From an uncultured Eubacteriales bacterium (GTDB taxonomy: Bacteria; Bacillota; Clostridia; Oscillospirales; CAG-382): a stretch of 64,000 nucleotides of DNA. Shown piece by piece: positions 50,467 through 60,242 of the stretch. The stretch lies in contig URJL01000005.1 of assembly GCA_900548115.1 (NCBI GenBank), positions 3,239-67,238 on the forward strand, written 5' to 3'. The position numbers were made by a program, and so were the translations under genes. Under the pieces are notes generated by a model. That model did not search any database, was not told the origin of the DNA, and saw only the letters and a program-made list of their open reading frames with translations. Position 1 is the stretch's first letter, and each line of letters starts with the position of its first letter.

Positions 50467-52988
50467 CCGTCCTCTACTCTTACCGCAACGCAAGTCATAT
50501 CGTCGTCGCGCACATTCATTTTTTTCGCCTTGGAAAGCACGGCGGAGCAGAGCTTTGCGGGGTCCTGCGCTGCTTTTTCCGAAAGCATTTCGCACAGCCA
50601 CGGAACCTCGTCATACGACTGCACAATCCCGTCCGACACCATAACCACAACATCGCCCGGCTCGAGCGTGAATTTTGTGTTTTCGGCATTGAACGATCGG
50701 ATAATGCCCGCCGGCGGCGTGCAGGAAGCGATCTTATAAAGCTTCGCCGCGCGAAGGATATACGCCGGCGCCGCTCCCGCCTTAATAAACGACGCTTCAC
50801 CCGTTAAGAGGTCGATCTCCAAAAGGTCGACCGTCGCAAAGCTCTCGTCGCTTTTGGAGAGCAAAAGGTCGTTTAAAAGCTCAAGCGTCACGTTTTTATG
50901 TGCGCCCGTCGTCAGAAGCTTTTCGACAAACACCGACGTAAGGCGCGAGGTCAGCGCCGCACTTCTTCCGCTTCCCATACCGTCCGAAATCAGCGCATAA
51001 AACGTGTCTTCGTCGTTTTCGAAAAAGCTCACGCTGTCGCCGCTCACGGTGTTCTCCCCTTTCGCGCCGATACTGCGGGCATATTCAAGCTTCAATTTTC
51101 TCGCCCGACGCAGACGCATGGTCGTTTTGCTTCCCACTCCGAGAAACTCGGGTTCGGTGAGCAAAAGTCCGCACTTTTCGCCGACAAAATCGGCGATCTC
51201 CCGCGCCGTACAGGGAAAGCCCGTAAGGCACACGCCGTATACGTCGATGATCTTTTCGCGCGCGCCGTAAGCGTCGACCGACGAAAAACGCACGCCGATC
51301 CCGCAGAGCGCCGCCGTCACTTTTTCCGCAAGCGCTTTGTCGGGCGTCTTGTCGGCATCGCTTTTTTGTGAGGTATATTTGATCAGTCTTGCCATGGCAT
51401 TATACTCCGATGCTAAAATTTCGGTCTTGTTTTCTTTTATTTTTTCGGAAACCATTTCTGCGTATCCGTCGTTGAGATGCACGATCAGCTCGGGAAGCTT
51501 AAGACAGCTCGAGGCGTATTTTTCGGGAAGATCGGCGATCTTCAGTCCGCCCGACCCGAGACGCGCCAAAACGATGTCCTCGACGTGCGCCGAATCGTAA
51601 AGCTTCTTACTATAGCAATTCTCCCGCATGGCGCACGCGCCGCAAAAGCGGTCGCAAACCGCGTGAACCACTTCGCGCACCTCCTCTTCACTCGGATACC
51701 GAAGCTTGTCCGAAACGTTAAACAGCATATCCGAAACCGACGTGAGCGTTGACGAAAGCCCCTCCATACGCCCGCAGGACGCCCGTTCGGCGACAGTGCG
51801 CCGCCCGACCAGAAGGCGCGGCAAAAGGCGCGGGATGTATTCGCAAAGCGGTATGTACAAAACCGTTCCCGCAAGCGCGCTCAAAAAAGCGTCATACGCC
51901 GAAAGCGGCACCGTCGCAAGCGTCACCGACGAAAAGGTCAAAAGAAACAACGGGAGCATAACGGTCTTTTTTCTGCCGAAGGTAAAGCCCGCGGCAAAGC
52001 CGCCCGCACCGAGGGCAAAGGCAAAGGGGAGCGTTCCGCTCGACACGCCGCACAAAAGGCCGAACAAAAGCCCGTAAAGCGGTCCCGAGCACGCCGCCGC
52101 CAACACAAAGATCGGCGCGACGATCAAAGAGGAAAAAAGCTTTCCGAGCGCAATGCTTCCCGCGGCATAGGTCAACAGTCCCGCCGAAAGGCAAAGCGCG
52201 CAGTCGGACAGAATATTCTTCGACCTTTTCTCGCACGAAAGACGGCTGAAGCAATAGGTAAGAAGCGGAAGCGTCACGGCATATGTCCCGCCGCGCAGAA
52301 GATATTCGGCGCGAAATCCGCCCGCCGCCGCCATAATGCCGCCGAACGTCACCGAAAGTCCGAGTGACAAAAGCACTTTTTCTTTGAGCGGTTCGGAAAA
52401 TCGGCTGCGGCTGAGATAGGCACGGACAAACAGTGCAAGGATATTCAGCGCAAAATATGCGCCCGAAAACTCGGTGTACCCGATCGCACGAAGGCTTGCG
52501 CCGAGACAGGCAAAGACCGCATATTTTCCCGCGGCGCACAACAGCGCCGTCCCGCAGGGATACATCCCGAACGGAAGCGCCGCACCGCCCAAAAAATAGC
52601 CCGCCGCGCAATGCGTAAGGCACGGCAAAAGTCTTTCGAATATGCCTTTTGCTTTTTCAAGCGCCGTGCTCCGCGCTCTTTTTGCCTTCCCGCCCGCAGC
52701 GTATCGTTCGGTGCACGCCGCGTCGTTCCCGATGCCCGTTCTTCGTTTGCGCAGAAGCATCGCAAGGCGTCCCGCTTCCTCTTTGGCATCGGAAAAGCCC
52801 GCCTGCGCGGCGATTGCAAAACGTCGAAGAAGGATTCTTCCCCTTTTTTTCGCCCTCTCCCCCGCTCTTTTCTCCGTTCTTATCTCCGCTCTTTTTTCTT
52901 CCCCGTTTTTCGCCCCTTGTACGCGTGCCCTTTGCCTTTTCCCGCCCGAAAGCACGGTGCGCGGCGCAAACATTCCCTGCTCGTTCAT
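50445..52988 (-). CDS. spoIIE: Stage II sporulation protein E (PP2C phosphatase)
   Basis: An 847-residue SpoIIE, which dephosphorylates SpoIIAA to activate sigma-F in the forespore and also binds FtsZ. The first 110 residues are basic. About ten membrane helices follow (roughly 120-380), then a regulatory region (GACAMRENCYSKKL), and the PP2C phosphatase domain with FYALISDGMGSGRSAALTSR and VVMVSDGIVQSYDE. The length is normal. The C-terminal GCSLRSQ and the stop codon come from the adjoining palindrome array. The ATG follows GAGGATG. Confidence 0.95.
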   Translation of the reverse strand: MNEQGMFAPRTVLSGGKRQRARVQGAKNGEEKRAEIRTEKRAGERAKKRGRILLRRFAIAAQAGFSDAKEEAGRLAMLLRKRRTGIGNDAACTERYAAGGKAKRARSTALEKAKGIFERLLPCLTHCAAGYFLGGAALPFGMYPCGTALLCAAGKYAVFACLGASLRAIGYTEFSGAYFALNILALFVRAYLSRSRFSEPLKEKVLLSLGLSVTFGGIMAAAGGFRAEYLLRGGTYAVTLPLLTYCFSRLSCEKRSKNILSDCALCLSAGLLTYAAGSIALGKLFSSLIVAPIFVLAAACSGPLYGLLFGLLCGVSSGTLPFAFALGAGGFAAGFTFGRKKTVMLPLFLLTFSSVTLATVPLSAYDAFLSALAGTVLYIPLCEYIPRLLPRLLVGRRTVAERASCGRMEGLSSTLTSVSDMLFNVSDKLRYPSEEEVREVVHAVCDRFCGACAMRENCYSKKLYDSAHVEDIVLARLGSGGLKIADLPEKYASSCLKLPELIVHLNDGYAEMVSEKIKENKTEILASEYNAMARLIKYTSQKSDADKTPDKALAEKVTAALCGIGVRFSSVDAYGAREKIIDVYGVCLTGFPCTAREIADFVGEKCGLLLTEPEFLGVGSKTTMRLRRARKLKLEYARSIGAKGENTVSGDSVSFFENDEDTFYALISDGMGSGRSAALTSRLTSVFVEKLLTTGAHKNVTLELLNDLLLSKSDESFATVDLLEIDLLTGEASFIKAGAAPAYILRAAKLYKIASCTPPAGIIRSFNAENTKFTLEPGDVVVMVSDGIVQSYDEVPWLCEMLSEKAAQDPAKLCSAVLSKAKKMNVRDDDMTCVAVRVEDGCSLRSQ

Positions 52989-53035
52989 ACTTTCACATCC
53001 TCGTTTTGGTAAACTTTGCCAATACTGTTAAGCCT

Positions 53036-53069
53036 ATTATACTCACCTGTTCCCGTGAAATCTGTCGAA
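53036..53069 (-). promoter_or_regulatory. spoIIE: spoIIE promoter with a Spo0A box
   Basis: On the minus strand, a perfect 0A box TTCGACA (53069-53063) contains the -35-like TCGACA, and a perfect TATAAT (53041-53036) follows after 21 bases. An overlong spacer with a 0A box at the -35 is the known layout of Spo0A-activated sigma-A promoters such as B. subtilis spoIIE and spoIIG. The start codon lies about 48 bases downstream. Confidence 0.7.
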
Positions 53070-53213
53070 GCGGGGCGGATGGGAAAAAGATTCGTTGGGT
53101 GATCAAAAATATTTGTAAACTTTCGATGAATATCCTCTATATATAACATATGGTAAAATGATTGTCGTGCCAAGCAAACAAATTCTTTATAATTATTCAA
53201 GGAGGAAAACGGC

Positions 53214-54051
53214 ATGCTATCCTTTTGCAAAAGGGCAGCGTCCCTTCTTTTGAGTTTTCCCTTGCAAAATAACACCGCAAGACCCGAAAGGAATCGGCTG
53301 GCTGTTTGACAAGATCGGAACACATATTATTACCAGCTATCGTGAGGGCGCACAATTAAGCGTACATGAAAGCGTGGTGTCTACGTCTACGAGCGCCGAC
53401 GCTCTTTCCGATTTCAATACAAGCTTTAAGGCAAAAGTCGGACCGGATGATGCCGGTGTCGGCGCATCCTTATCAGACGGACTTAAAACCGAATTGAACG
53501 TTTCGGAAAGCAATGCGACTTTTCATCGAACCGTATCCCAATTCGGCGGCGACTGCAAGTATGACGGCGACGGAAAGATCACCTCGTGGGTGCCGGACGA
53601 AAACAACCTGCGTTTCTTTATGCCCGACACGACCGTTTACCGCAGCGGAGACAGCTTCGACCCGAGCGGGCTGATCCTGAAAATGACCTATAATAACGGA
53701 AAAGAATCCTATGTTACGGAAAACTACACCGTAAACGGATACGACAACAGTAAGAAAGGCAGCCTTCCGCTTACGGCAAGTTATATGGGCTGTACGGCAA
53801 GCTTTCTTGTTGAGGTGCTTTCCGAGCCGGGCTTTGATGTGAAGGTCTATCCTTCGGGCAAGATCAACATTTTTATGATCACTCCGAAGGATTTTGAAGA
53901 GCCCGCTTTCACGCTTGCCGCCTTGTATAAGGACGGCGTTATGACCGACGCTTTCTTCGGAAAAGCCGAAAACGGCTCCGAGCTTGTTTTCAGTTCCGCT
54001 TCGGAATATGACGAGATTGCATTATTCCCGTCAGCAGTCTTTCGCAGCTGA
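53214..54051 (+). pseudogene. Truncated, frameshifted MACPF (pore-forming) protein with an Ig-like domain
   Basis: A strong ribosome site (AAGGAGGA) precedes an ATG at 53214, but this frame stops after 31 codons. The real reading frame resumes about 53254 with an in-frame stop before it. It reads PKGIGWLFDKIGTHIITSYR and then EGAQLSVHESVVSTSTSADA, the MACPF signature (Phe/Tyr...Gly-Thr-His, then Gly and a Ser/Thr-rich hairpin), up to HRTVSQFGGD. A Big_3-type Ig-like domain follows (YRSGDSFDPSGLILKMTYNN), then a beta-sandwich tail. Most of the N-terminal MACPF half is missing, so I read this as a decayed gene. A terminator follows. Confidence 0.6.
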
Positions 54052-54102
54052 GACTCTTGAGAAAAGCGACCGTTGTTCGGTGATCGTGTCTTGTAAACAG
54101 CA

Positions 54103-54142
54103 GAACCCCCTGTTTCCGAATTTTTTCGGAAACAGGGGGTTC
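54103..54142 (+). terminator. Intrinsic terminator after the MACPF remnant
   Basis: A long perfect stem, GAACCCCCTGTTTCCGAA/TTCGGAAACAGGGGGTTC with a TTTT loop, is followed by TTGTTTT. It lies between convergent genes and may also slow transcription from nfnB. Confidence 0.85.
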
Positions 54143-54181
54143 TTGTTTTAAGAAAGCAACTTTTTTACTATCGTATTTTCA

Positions 54182-55597
54182 TCATTTCTTCTGCAAATAC
54201 TCGTCGATGGCGGCGGCGGCATTTTTGCCTGCGCCCATGGCGAGAATTACGGTTGCGGCGCCGGTTACGGCGTCACCGCCGGCATAAATGCCCTCGCGGG
54301 AGGTAAGACCGGTCTCTTCCTCGGCGACGATTCCGCCCCACTTTTGCGTTTCCAAGCCTTCGGTGGTCGACTTAATCAGCGGGTTGGGGGACGTTCCGAG
54401 CGCCATGATAACGCAGTCGACATCAAGATCAAACTCACTGCCCGCTTTTTCAACAGGGCGGCGGCGGCCCGATGCGTCGGGTTCGCCCAATTCCATCTCG
54501 ATACAGGTCATACCGCAGACCGTTCCGTTCTTGGGATCGCGGCGGTCGTCGGGATTTTCATAGCCGTGAATGGCTACGGGGTTGTTGAGGGTCTTGAAGA
54601 TAATGCCCTCCTCCATGGCGTGCTCGACCTCTTCGTGACGGGCGGGAAGCTCCTCCATGCCGCGGCGATATACTATGTATACCTCAGCGCCGAGACGCTT
54701 TGCGCAGCGTGCGGCGTCCATCGCAACGTTACCGCCGCCGACAACGGCGACCTTCTTCGCGTGCTGAATCGGTGTGTCGCTTCCGTCGCGATAGGCTTTC
54801 ATCAGGTTGATACGGGTCAAAAACTCGTTGGCGGAATAAACTCCCTTGAGGTTTTCGCCCGGGATATTCATAAACTTCGGAAGTCCGGCGCCCGAACCGA
54901 TAAAGACCGCTTCAAAGCCGAATTCACTCATCAATTCATCGATCGACACGGTTTTGCCGATGACCATGTTGGTCTCGACCTTAACGCCGAGCGCTTTCAG
55001 GCCATCAATCTCTTTTTGTACGATGGCTTTCGGGAGACGAAATTCGGGAATACCGTAAACCAAAACACCGCCGGCAAGATGAAGCGCCTCAAAAACCGTC
55101 ACTTCATAACCCTTTTTGGCAAGATCGCCCGCACAGGTAAGACCCGAAGGACCCGAACCGATAACGGCAACCTTGTGACCGTTGCTCTGCGGCTTTTCGA
55201 CGGTCTCGGTGCTGTGCGCGTTGTGATAATCGGCGACAAAGCGCTCCAGCCGTCCGATGGCGACCGGCTCGCCCTTGATACCGCGAACACATTTGCCTTC
55301 GCACTGGGTCTCCTGCGGACATACACGACCGCAAACGGCGGGAAGCGAAGAGGACTGCGAAATGATGGCATACGCTTCTTCAAATTTGCCCTCGGCAACC
55401 TTGGCGATAAAATCGGGAATATAGATCTTTACGGGACAGCCGCCGACACACGGGCGGTTCTTGCAATTCAGACACCGTTTTGCTTCGTCTATTGCCTGTT
55501 CTTCGGTGTAACCGAGTGCAACTTCATTAAAATTCTTGTTGCGAACCTCCGGCTCCTGTGTGGGCATGGGGTTCTTTTTCATCGACATATTCGGCAT
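54182..55597 (-). CDS. nfnB: NADPH-side subunit of electron-bifurcating transhydrogenase (NfnB; GltA-like)
   Basis: A 471-residue flavoprotein of the glutamate synthase small-subunit type. The N-terminal Fe-S domain has CLNCKNRPCVGGCPV and CGRVCPQETQCEGKC. The FAD motif is VAVIGSGPSGLTCAGDLA and the NADP motif is VAVVGGGNVAMDAARCA; the C-terminus has GIYAGGDAVTGAATVILAMG. Alone it could be the small subunit of glutamate synthase, but the partner one base upstream identifies NfnB. The complex couples NADPH, NADH and ferredoxin in the cytoplasm. Confidence 0.92.
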   Translation of the reverse strand: MPNMSMKKNPMPTQEPEVRNKNFNEVALGYTEEQAIDEAKRCLNCKNRPCVGGCPVKIYIPDFIAKVAEGKFEEAYAIISQSSSLPAVCGRVCPQETQCEGKCVRGIKGEPVAIGRLERFVADYHNAHSTETVEKPQSNGHKVAVIGSGPSGLTCAGDLAKKGYEVTVFEALHLAGGVLVYGIPEFRLPKAIVQKEIDGLKALGVKVETNMVIGKTVSIDELMSEFGFEAVFIGSGAGLPKFMNIPGENLKGVYSANEFLTRINLMKAYRDGSDTPIQHAKKVAVVGGGNVAMDAARCAKRLGAEVYIVYRRGMEELPARHEEVEHAMEEGIIFKTLNNPVAIHGYENPDDRRDPKNGTVCGMTCIEMELGEPDASGRRRPVEKAGSEFDLDVDCVIMALGTSPNPLIKSTTEGLETQKWGGIVAEEETGLTSREGIYAGGDAVTGAATVILAMGAGKNAAAAIDEYLQKK

Positions 55598-55598
55598 C

Positions 55599-56441
55599 TT
55601 ACTTCACCTCCGAACGAAACAAATTGCACGTTTCTTCATACTTATGACGTTCAAATTCCTTATACATCGTGCTGCGCTCCATCGCCTCGTCAAAATCAAT
55701 CTCGTGACCGTCAAATTCGGGGCCGTCAACGCAGGCAAATACGGTCTTGCCGCCGACCGAAAGACGACAGCCGCCGCACATTCCCGTACCGTCGATCATA
55801 ACGGGATTCATGGAAGCGACCGTCTTGACACCGTATTCCTTCGTCAGCTTGCAGACAAATTTCATCATGATAAGCGGACCGATGGTGATGACCTCATCGT
55901 ATTTTTCGCCCGATTCGATCAGCTTCTTGAGCGCGTCGGTAACAAGACCTTTTTCGCCCCAGCTTCCGTCGTCGCTCATCTTACAGACGCGGCTGCTGTT
56001 CTCATCGAATTCTTTTTCCAAAATGACAAGATCTTTATTGCGGAAGCCGATGATCGAATGAACCTCACAGCCCTCGGCGTGAAGCTTCTTGGCAACGGGA
56101 AGCGCGATAGCGCAGCCAACGCCGCCGCCGACAACGGCAACCTTTTTCAGGCCTTCGGTATGCGTCGCACGTCCGAGCGGTCCTACGAAGTCGCAAAGAT
56201 AGTCGCCTTCGTTCATATGATTCAATTTTTCGGTCGTCGCGCCGACCACCTGGAAAATAATCGTAACCGTACCGTTTTCGCGATCATAATCCGCAATCGT
56301 AAGCGGAATGCGTTCGCCGTCTTTATCGGTACGAAGGATAATGAACTGACCCGGCTGTGCCTTGCGCGCTACCATGGGCGCGTCAATGTCCATGCGAGTC
56401 ACCGTTGGATTTAACACTTCTTTTTTGAGTATTTTGTACAT
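55599..56441 (-). CDS. nfnA: NADH-side subunit of electron-bifurcating transhydrogenase (NfnA)
   Basis: A 280-residue protein of the sulfide/dihydroorotate dehydrogenase electron-transfer family. The FAD domain has KAQPGQFIILRTDKDGERIP, the NAD domain has VAVVGGGVGCAIALPVAKKL, and the [2Fe-2S] motif is GTGMCGGCRLSVGGKTVFAC. With NfnB it forms the NADH-dependent ferredoxin:NADP+ oxidoreductase. It is first in the pair, with its own promoter. Confidence 0.92.
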   Translation of the reverse strand: MYKILKKEVLNPTVTRMDIDAPMVARKAQPGQFIILRTDKDGERIPLTIADYDRENGTVTIIFQVVGATTEKLNHMNEGDYLCDFVGPLGRATHTEGLKKVAVVGGGVGCAIALPVAKKLHAEGCEVHSIIGFRNKDLVILEKEFDENSSRVCKMSDDGSWGEKGLVTDALKKLIESGEKYDEVITIGPLIMMKFVCKLTKEYGVKTVASMNPVMIDGTGMCGGCRLSVGGKTVFACVDGPEFDGHEIDFDEAMERSTMYKEFERHKYEETCNLFRSEVK

Positions 56442-56507
56442 AAGCGAACCATCCTTACTTTTCGAATTGAAACGCGGTCGGATCTTCTCTGCCGCACTTC
56501 TGTCTCT

Positions 56508-56536
56508 ATTGTAGCACAGTGTTAAAAAATAGTCAA
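56508..56536 (-). promoter_or_regulatory. Promoter of nfnAB
   Basis: On the minus strand, TTGACT (56536-56531) and TACAAT (56513-56508) are 17 bases apart. The rest of the gap up to 56684 is AT-rich without a gene. Confidence 0.75.
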
Positions 56537-56684
56537 GCGTTATTCGACTTTATCTATCCTGCAATTTGTAGTGTTTATTCCGATATTTTGTGAATTTATC
56601 CTGCATTTTCCCGAAAAGCACGTTACAGAACGGTAAAATATACGAATAATTCAAAAACGCTCGCCTGCTGCATTCCTCATAGAC

Positions 56685-56711
56685 AAAAAGCCCCGAAAAT
56701 CGGGGCTTTTT
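56685..56711 (-). terminator. Intrinsic terminator of the second SLH gene
   Basis: AAAAAGCCCCGA/TCGGGGCTTTTT with an AAA loop lies 15 bases past the stop. Confidence 0.85.
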
Positions 56712-56725
56712 GAGAGAATTTAGAC

Positions 56726-59700
56726 TTACTTGCCTCTTACAACGATTACGAGCTTTGCATAACGGAAGTCTTCACCGGAGTTCTTATCGGTGAGCATGTA
56801 GAGCTTCAGCTTCGTTTCACCGGGCGTATAGTACTTGTTGTCGGTGTCGTCGTCGGCTTCGAGCGAGAGCATATCTACATCTTCGATCGTGTAGTTGGAT
56901 TCGTCGCGGTCAAGCAGAGCGAATACCGTTTCGTCCTTAATCTGGATCGGATCCTCGGCGCCTTCTACGAAGAGAAGCTTTGCGTCGGTCTCATAGCTTG
57001 CAAGCGTCAGAATATCCGCGCTGCCGGAAGCAAGGTCTGCCTTGTGTCCGGAGTTGGTGTTCACGATCTTGTTGTCGCCGTCGATCTTATAAAGAGCAAA
57101 CTTATCGAGTGCGCTCGAGGAGCTCTTCGTGGTCTCAACGCTGTCATAAGTCGTACCGGTCATCGGATCAACCGTATCGTACCGATATACGACGCGGTTA
57201 TTTTCGTCGACTGTCTGAATGCTGTCAAGGAGCAGACGATAGTTATCGTTTTTGGAATCACTGACAACGTCGCCGCCGATCTCGCAATACATGAAAGCAA
57301 GATATTCGGTCGTCGTGGTGTCGGTACGGTTCTTAAGGACAACCACAGCCTTGGTGAACTTCATCGATTCGTCTTTTGCATTGAAATCGGGAAGCTTGGA
57401 AGCGTCGTAGATCACGTAATCGGATTCGTCGTCCTTGTTTACGTAGCGAACAACGATCTTGGTCTCTTCGTTGATGGCAACATACTTCATGCCGTTCGGA
57501 GAGAGAGACGAAGGAAGCGCGCTTGCGCCGTTGGGAACAAAGCGGTAAATCTTGTTTTGGAACTTATCGAGCGAAACGTTCGATACTTCAACACCATAGG
57601 TCGCACTTGCGTCTTCACCGGCAAGGTCGGATGCCTTTGCCGTAAGATCAAGCTTTGCAAACTGATATTCACCGTTGCTGTTAACGGTATAGGTCGAAAT
57701 GGTCTCAACAAGACCGTTATCTACATAGTAGTTGTCGTCCTGACGAACGCCGTCCTTATTGTTCTTTGCCTGCTTTACGATCTGGTACTTTCCGTCAACA
57801 TAAGCGTGAACGTATTCATCGGACTGCAGAGTACCGTCAGTCTGGATACCGCCCGCGCGGAATACGACCTGCTTTTCACCCTCGTTTACATACTGGAGCA
57901 CTGCGTACTGCTTTGCAACATCCGCCGTATCCTGCTTGCGGTTTGCCATCATGACACGGTTGCCGCAAGTGTAAAGTTCCCATGTGGAATCGAGCTTGAC
58001 CTGCGATCTCCAGCCGTTTGCGAAAGCTTCATCGTTGTTACGATCGCTGTCCATGCTGACAAGACCGGTAGGCGCCGTGGTGTTGGCAAGGTGTCCGACG
58101 ATGATACGACCGGAATCCCATGCGTAAATGGTTCTGCCGTTTTCCCAAGCCGTCATGTTCTTGTCCGAGTCGTGACGGATGCAGCGGCTGGTCATGATCG
58201 AAACGCTGCTATTTACATCGTCGGGTGCAATGCGAACATAGTTTGCGGGGCCGTTTACATAAGCAAACACATATTCTCCGTCCTTGTATTTGCCGTCAAC
58301 CGTTGCGCCGCCGACATAAATCTCGGGGATCTTCTTCGAGCTGTTATAGTAAGCACGGTAAGCGGAATTGCCGGTGTGCTTCGTGGTCGTCAGGTTGGAA
58401 TCGCCCGTCTTATTGACGATCTTGCCCCATGTGTAGGGAAGAATCCATACATAGTCCACATTGCCGTCGGCATTACTGTCATAATACCGGGTGGTATACT
58501 TGCCTTCGCCGAGGTTGGCAACCGAAAGAGCCCTCTTCATGGCCCGATGGTTCTCCTTGTCCAACGCGCAAGCTTCGGCTTTGGTGAGTTTTGCGTCGGA
58601 ATAGCGATATTCAATCTTATCGCCGCACCAGTTATAGCCTGCCTTGAAGGTCATTCTGCCTTCGTCGCCGGACGAGGGATACATGATCAGCGTCGAGTTC
58701 GGAACACTGGAGGGCAGATTATAGAAATATGCCTTGTCCGTTCCGAAGGTTACAAGACCGCTGCGAAGCTTCTCATAGCTGGTTCTGTTCGTGTAGCTGT
58801 AATAGTCGCGTTCCTTATCGTCGCCGCTTCTGAGTTCGATGGAAGGACGAACATCGGAAGCAGACTTGCCCTTTGCGGATGTACCGAGGATCGTGCCGTC
58901 GTTCTTTACGTACATTATAAGGTCTAAAAGGAAGTAGTCGTCCGCTTTGCCCGAAAGACCGAGATCGGCAAATTCGATAACGGCTTTTTCTTTGGAGAGA
59001 CGGGTCGTATCCTGTTTGGGAACGATAGCAGCCGTCCGGATCAGCTCTTTATCCGCCTTCTCGCCGCCGAGAGGCTCATATGCCTTGTACTCAGAACCGT
59101 AGCTCGAAAGAGCGGAAAGGTCGATCGAATACGAAGGAGTTGCAACCACGCGGCGGTAAATTTCTTCAACGCCGTAGATCTTGTGGCAAACGGTATCGTT
59201 TACCCACTCATAGGTGTAGTTGCTGGCAACCGTGTCGCCGGGACGCTCGAAAGCGGGAACAACGGTCTTCTTATAGGTCTCGTTCATCTCGGCGTAGAAA
59301 GCGTTGTAAAGAATAATCGCAACATCGCCGCGGGTCAGAACGCTGTCATAGCTCAGCTTAGAGCTGAGATTCTCGTCAAGACCGATCTTTTCGGCAACAT
59401 CGATGAAGCCGTAAGGATAGGAAAGAGTCTCGTCCTTTTCGTAGCCGAGCGCGCGAACGAGCATTACGTAGCAATCCTGAAGGATGATATTACCCGAAGG
59501 ATCGAATACGGTGTCGGAACGGCCCTTGATAATGCCGTTTTCGCTCGCCCAGGAAATCATGTAGTAGAAGGTGGAATCTTTCAGGTCGGTAAAGGACGTC
59601 AGGTTATCGCCGCCTTCAACCGATTTACCTTCCTTCATCAGACGGTAGATAAAAGCTGCCATCTGTTCACGGGTGACTTTTTTGCTTGTGCCATACGTGG

Positions 59701-59875
59701 TGTCGCTGGTCCCCTTTGCGATGCCGAGCGAGTTCAGAAGCGTTACTGCCTGGTAGAGTGCTTCATCCTTTGCGGAAACGTCTTTAAAGGACGCTGCCGA
59801 CGAGGAGAAGGAGCACATACCGAGAAGCATTGCCGCTGCCAACACAGATGACAAAAACTTTGCAATTTTTCTCAT
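56726..59875 (-). CDS. Large S-layer homology (SLH) domain protein, second of two
   Basis: A surface protein of 1,049 residues. A signal peptide (MRKIAKFLSSVLAAAMLLGM to about residue 28) is followed by three SLH domains (SFKDVSAKDEALYQAVTLLN; SFTDLKDSTFYYMISWASEN; YGFIDVAEKIGLDENL), which anchor it to cell-wall polymer. The remaining 840 residues are beta-rich and unlike a known enzyme. It is a paralogue of the next gene in the SLH region. An upstream ATG at 59884 is also possible, but it is only 2 bases from AGGAGG; the chosen start matches the paralogue. Codons favour AAG, GTT and GCT, unlike most genes here, as expected for high expression. Confidence 0.9.
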   Translation of the reverse strand: MRKIAKFLSSVLAAAMLLGMCSFSSSAASFKDVSAKDEALYQAVTLLNSLGIAKGTSDTTYGTSKKVTREQMAAFIYRLMKEGKSVEGGDNLTSFTDLKDSTFYYMISWASENGIIKGRSDTVFDPSGNIILQDCYVMLVRALGYEKDETLSYPYGFIDVAEKIGLDENLSSKLSYDSVLTRGDVAIILYNAFYAEMNETYKKTVVPAFERPGDTVASNYTYEWVNDTVCHKIYGVEEIYRRVVATPSYSIDLSALSSYGSEYKAYEPLGGEKADKELIRTAAIVPKQDTTRLSKEKAVIEFADLGLSGKADDYFLLDLIMYVKNDGTILGTSAKGKSASDVRPSIELRSGDDKERDYYSYTNRTSYEKLRSGLVTFGTDKAYFYNLPSSVPNSTLIMYPSSGDEGRMTFKAGYNWCGDKIEYRYSDAKLTKAEACALDKENHRAMKRALSVANLGEGKYTTRYYDSNADGNVDYVWILPYTWGKIVNKTGDSNLTTTKHTGNSAYRAYYNSSKKIPEIYVGGATVDGKYKDGEYVFAYVNGPANYVRIAPDDVNSSVSIMTSRCIRHDSDKNMTAWENGRTIYAWDSGRIIVGHLANTTAPTGLVSMDSDRNNDEAFANGWRSQVKLDSTWELYTCGNRVMMANRKQDTADVAKQYAVLQYVNEGEKQVVFRAGGIQTDGTLQSDEYVHAYVDGKYQIVKQAKNNKDGVRQDDNYYVDNGLVETISTYTVNSNGEYQFAKLDLTAKASDLAGEDASATYGVEVSNVSLDKFQNKIYRFVPNGASALPSSLSPNGMKYVAINEETKIVVRYVNKDDESDYVIYDASKLPDFNAKDESMKFTKAVVVLKNRTDTTTTEYLAFMYCEIGGDVVSDSKNDNYRLLLDSIQTVDENNRVVYRYDTVDPMTGTTYDSVETTKSSSSALDKFALYKIDGDNKIVNTNSGHKADLASGSADILTLASYETDAKLLFVEGAEDPIQIKDETVFALLDRDESNYTIEDVDMLSLEADDDTDNKYYTPGETKLKLYMLTDKNSGEDFRYAKLVIVVRGK

Positions 59876-59989
59876 GGACTTCATGCCCTCCTAAAAATAT
59901 AAATGACGTACAAGCCTCGCGGCGCGTACGTATGGACAAATGACCGCGCAGCCTAATTGCTGTCGGCTCTTGTTCCATTTTCATCTCTT

Positions 59990-60018
59990 ATTATAACAGC
60001 AACCGCGCCAAAATTCAA
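59990..60018 (-). promoter_or_regulatory. Promoter of the second SLH gene
   Basis: On the minus strand, TTGAAT (60018-60013) and TATAAT (59995-59990) are 17 bases apart, giving a leader of about 100 bases. The stretch 60019-60186 holds nothing else that I recognise. Confidence 0.75.
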
Positions 60019-60186
60019 CAGTTAAATTCGAAATGTAACACTTTTGTAACATGGTACGAACCGAGAGGTGTTTTCTTGTGAAAAAGTACCAAAACGGTTG
60101 TGTGATTTTCTTTGTACAAAACTTGTTTTTGCCCACCGTTTTCCCGCTTTGTCTATCTCTTTCGGCACTTTTTCAAAAACAGAAAA

Positions 60187-60210
60187 GCCCCCGGCATTTC
60201 TGCCGGGGGC
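60187..60210 (-). terminator. Intrinsic terminator of the first SLH gene
   Basis: GCCCCCGGCA/TGCCGGGGGC with a TTTC loop; on the minus strand it is followed by TTTTCTGTTTTTG, 33 bases after the stop. Confidence 0.85.
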
Positions 60211-60242
60211 CGTAGATGACTTATAATTTGAAGAGATTCAAA

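Noticed and set aside
54182..55597. Small subunit of glutamate synthase (gltD) proper
   Set aside because: No large glutamate synthase subunit is nearby, and the adjacent NfnA-type gene, one base apart, fits the NfnAB complex better.
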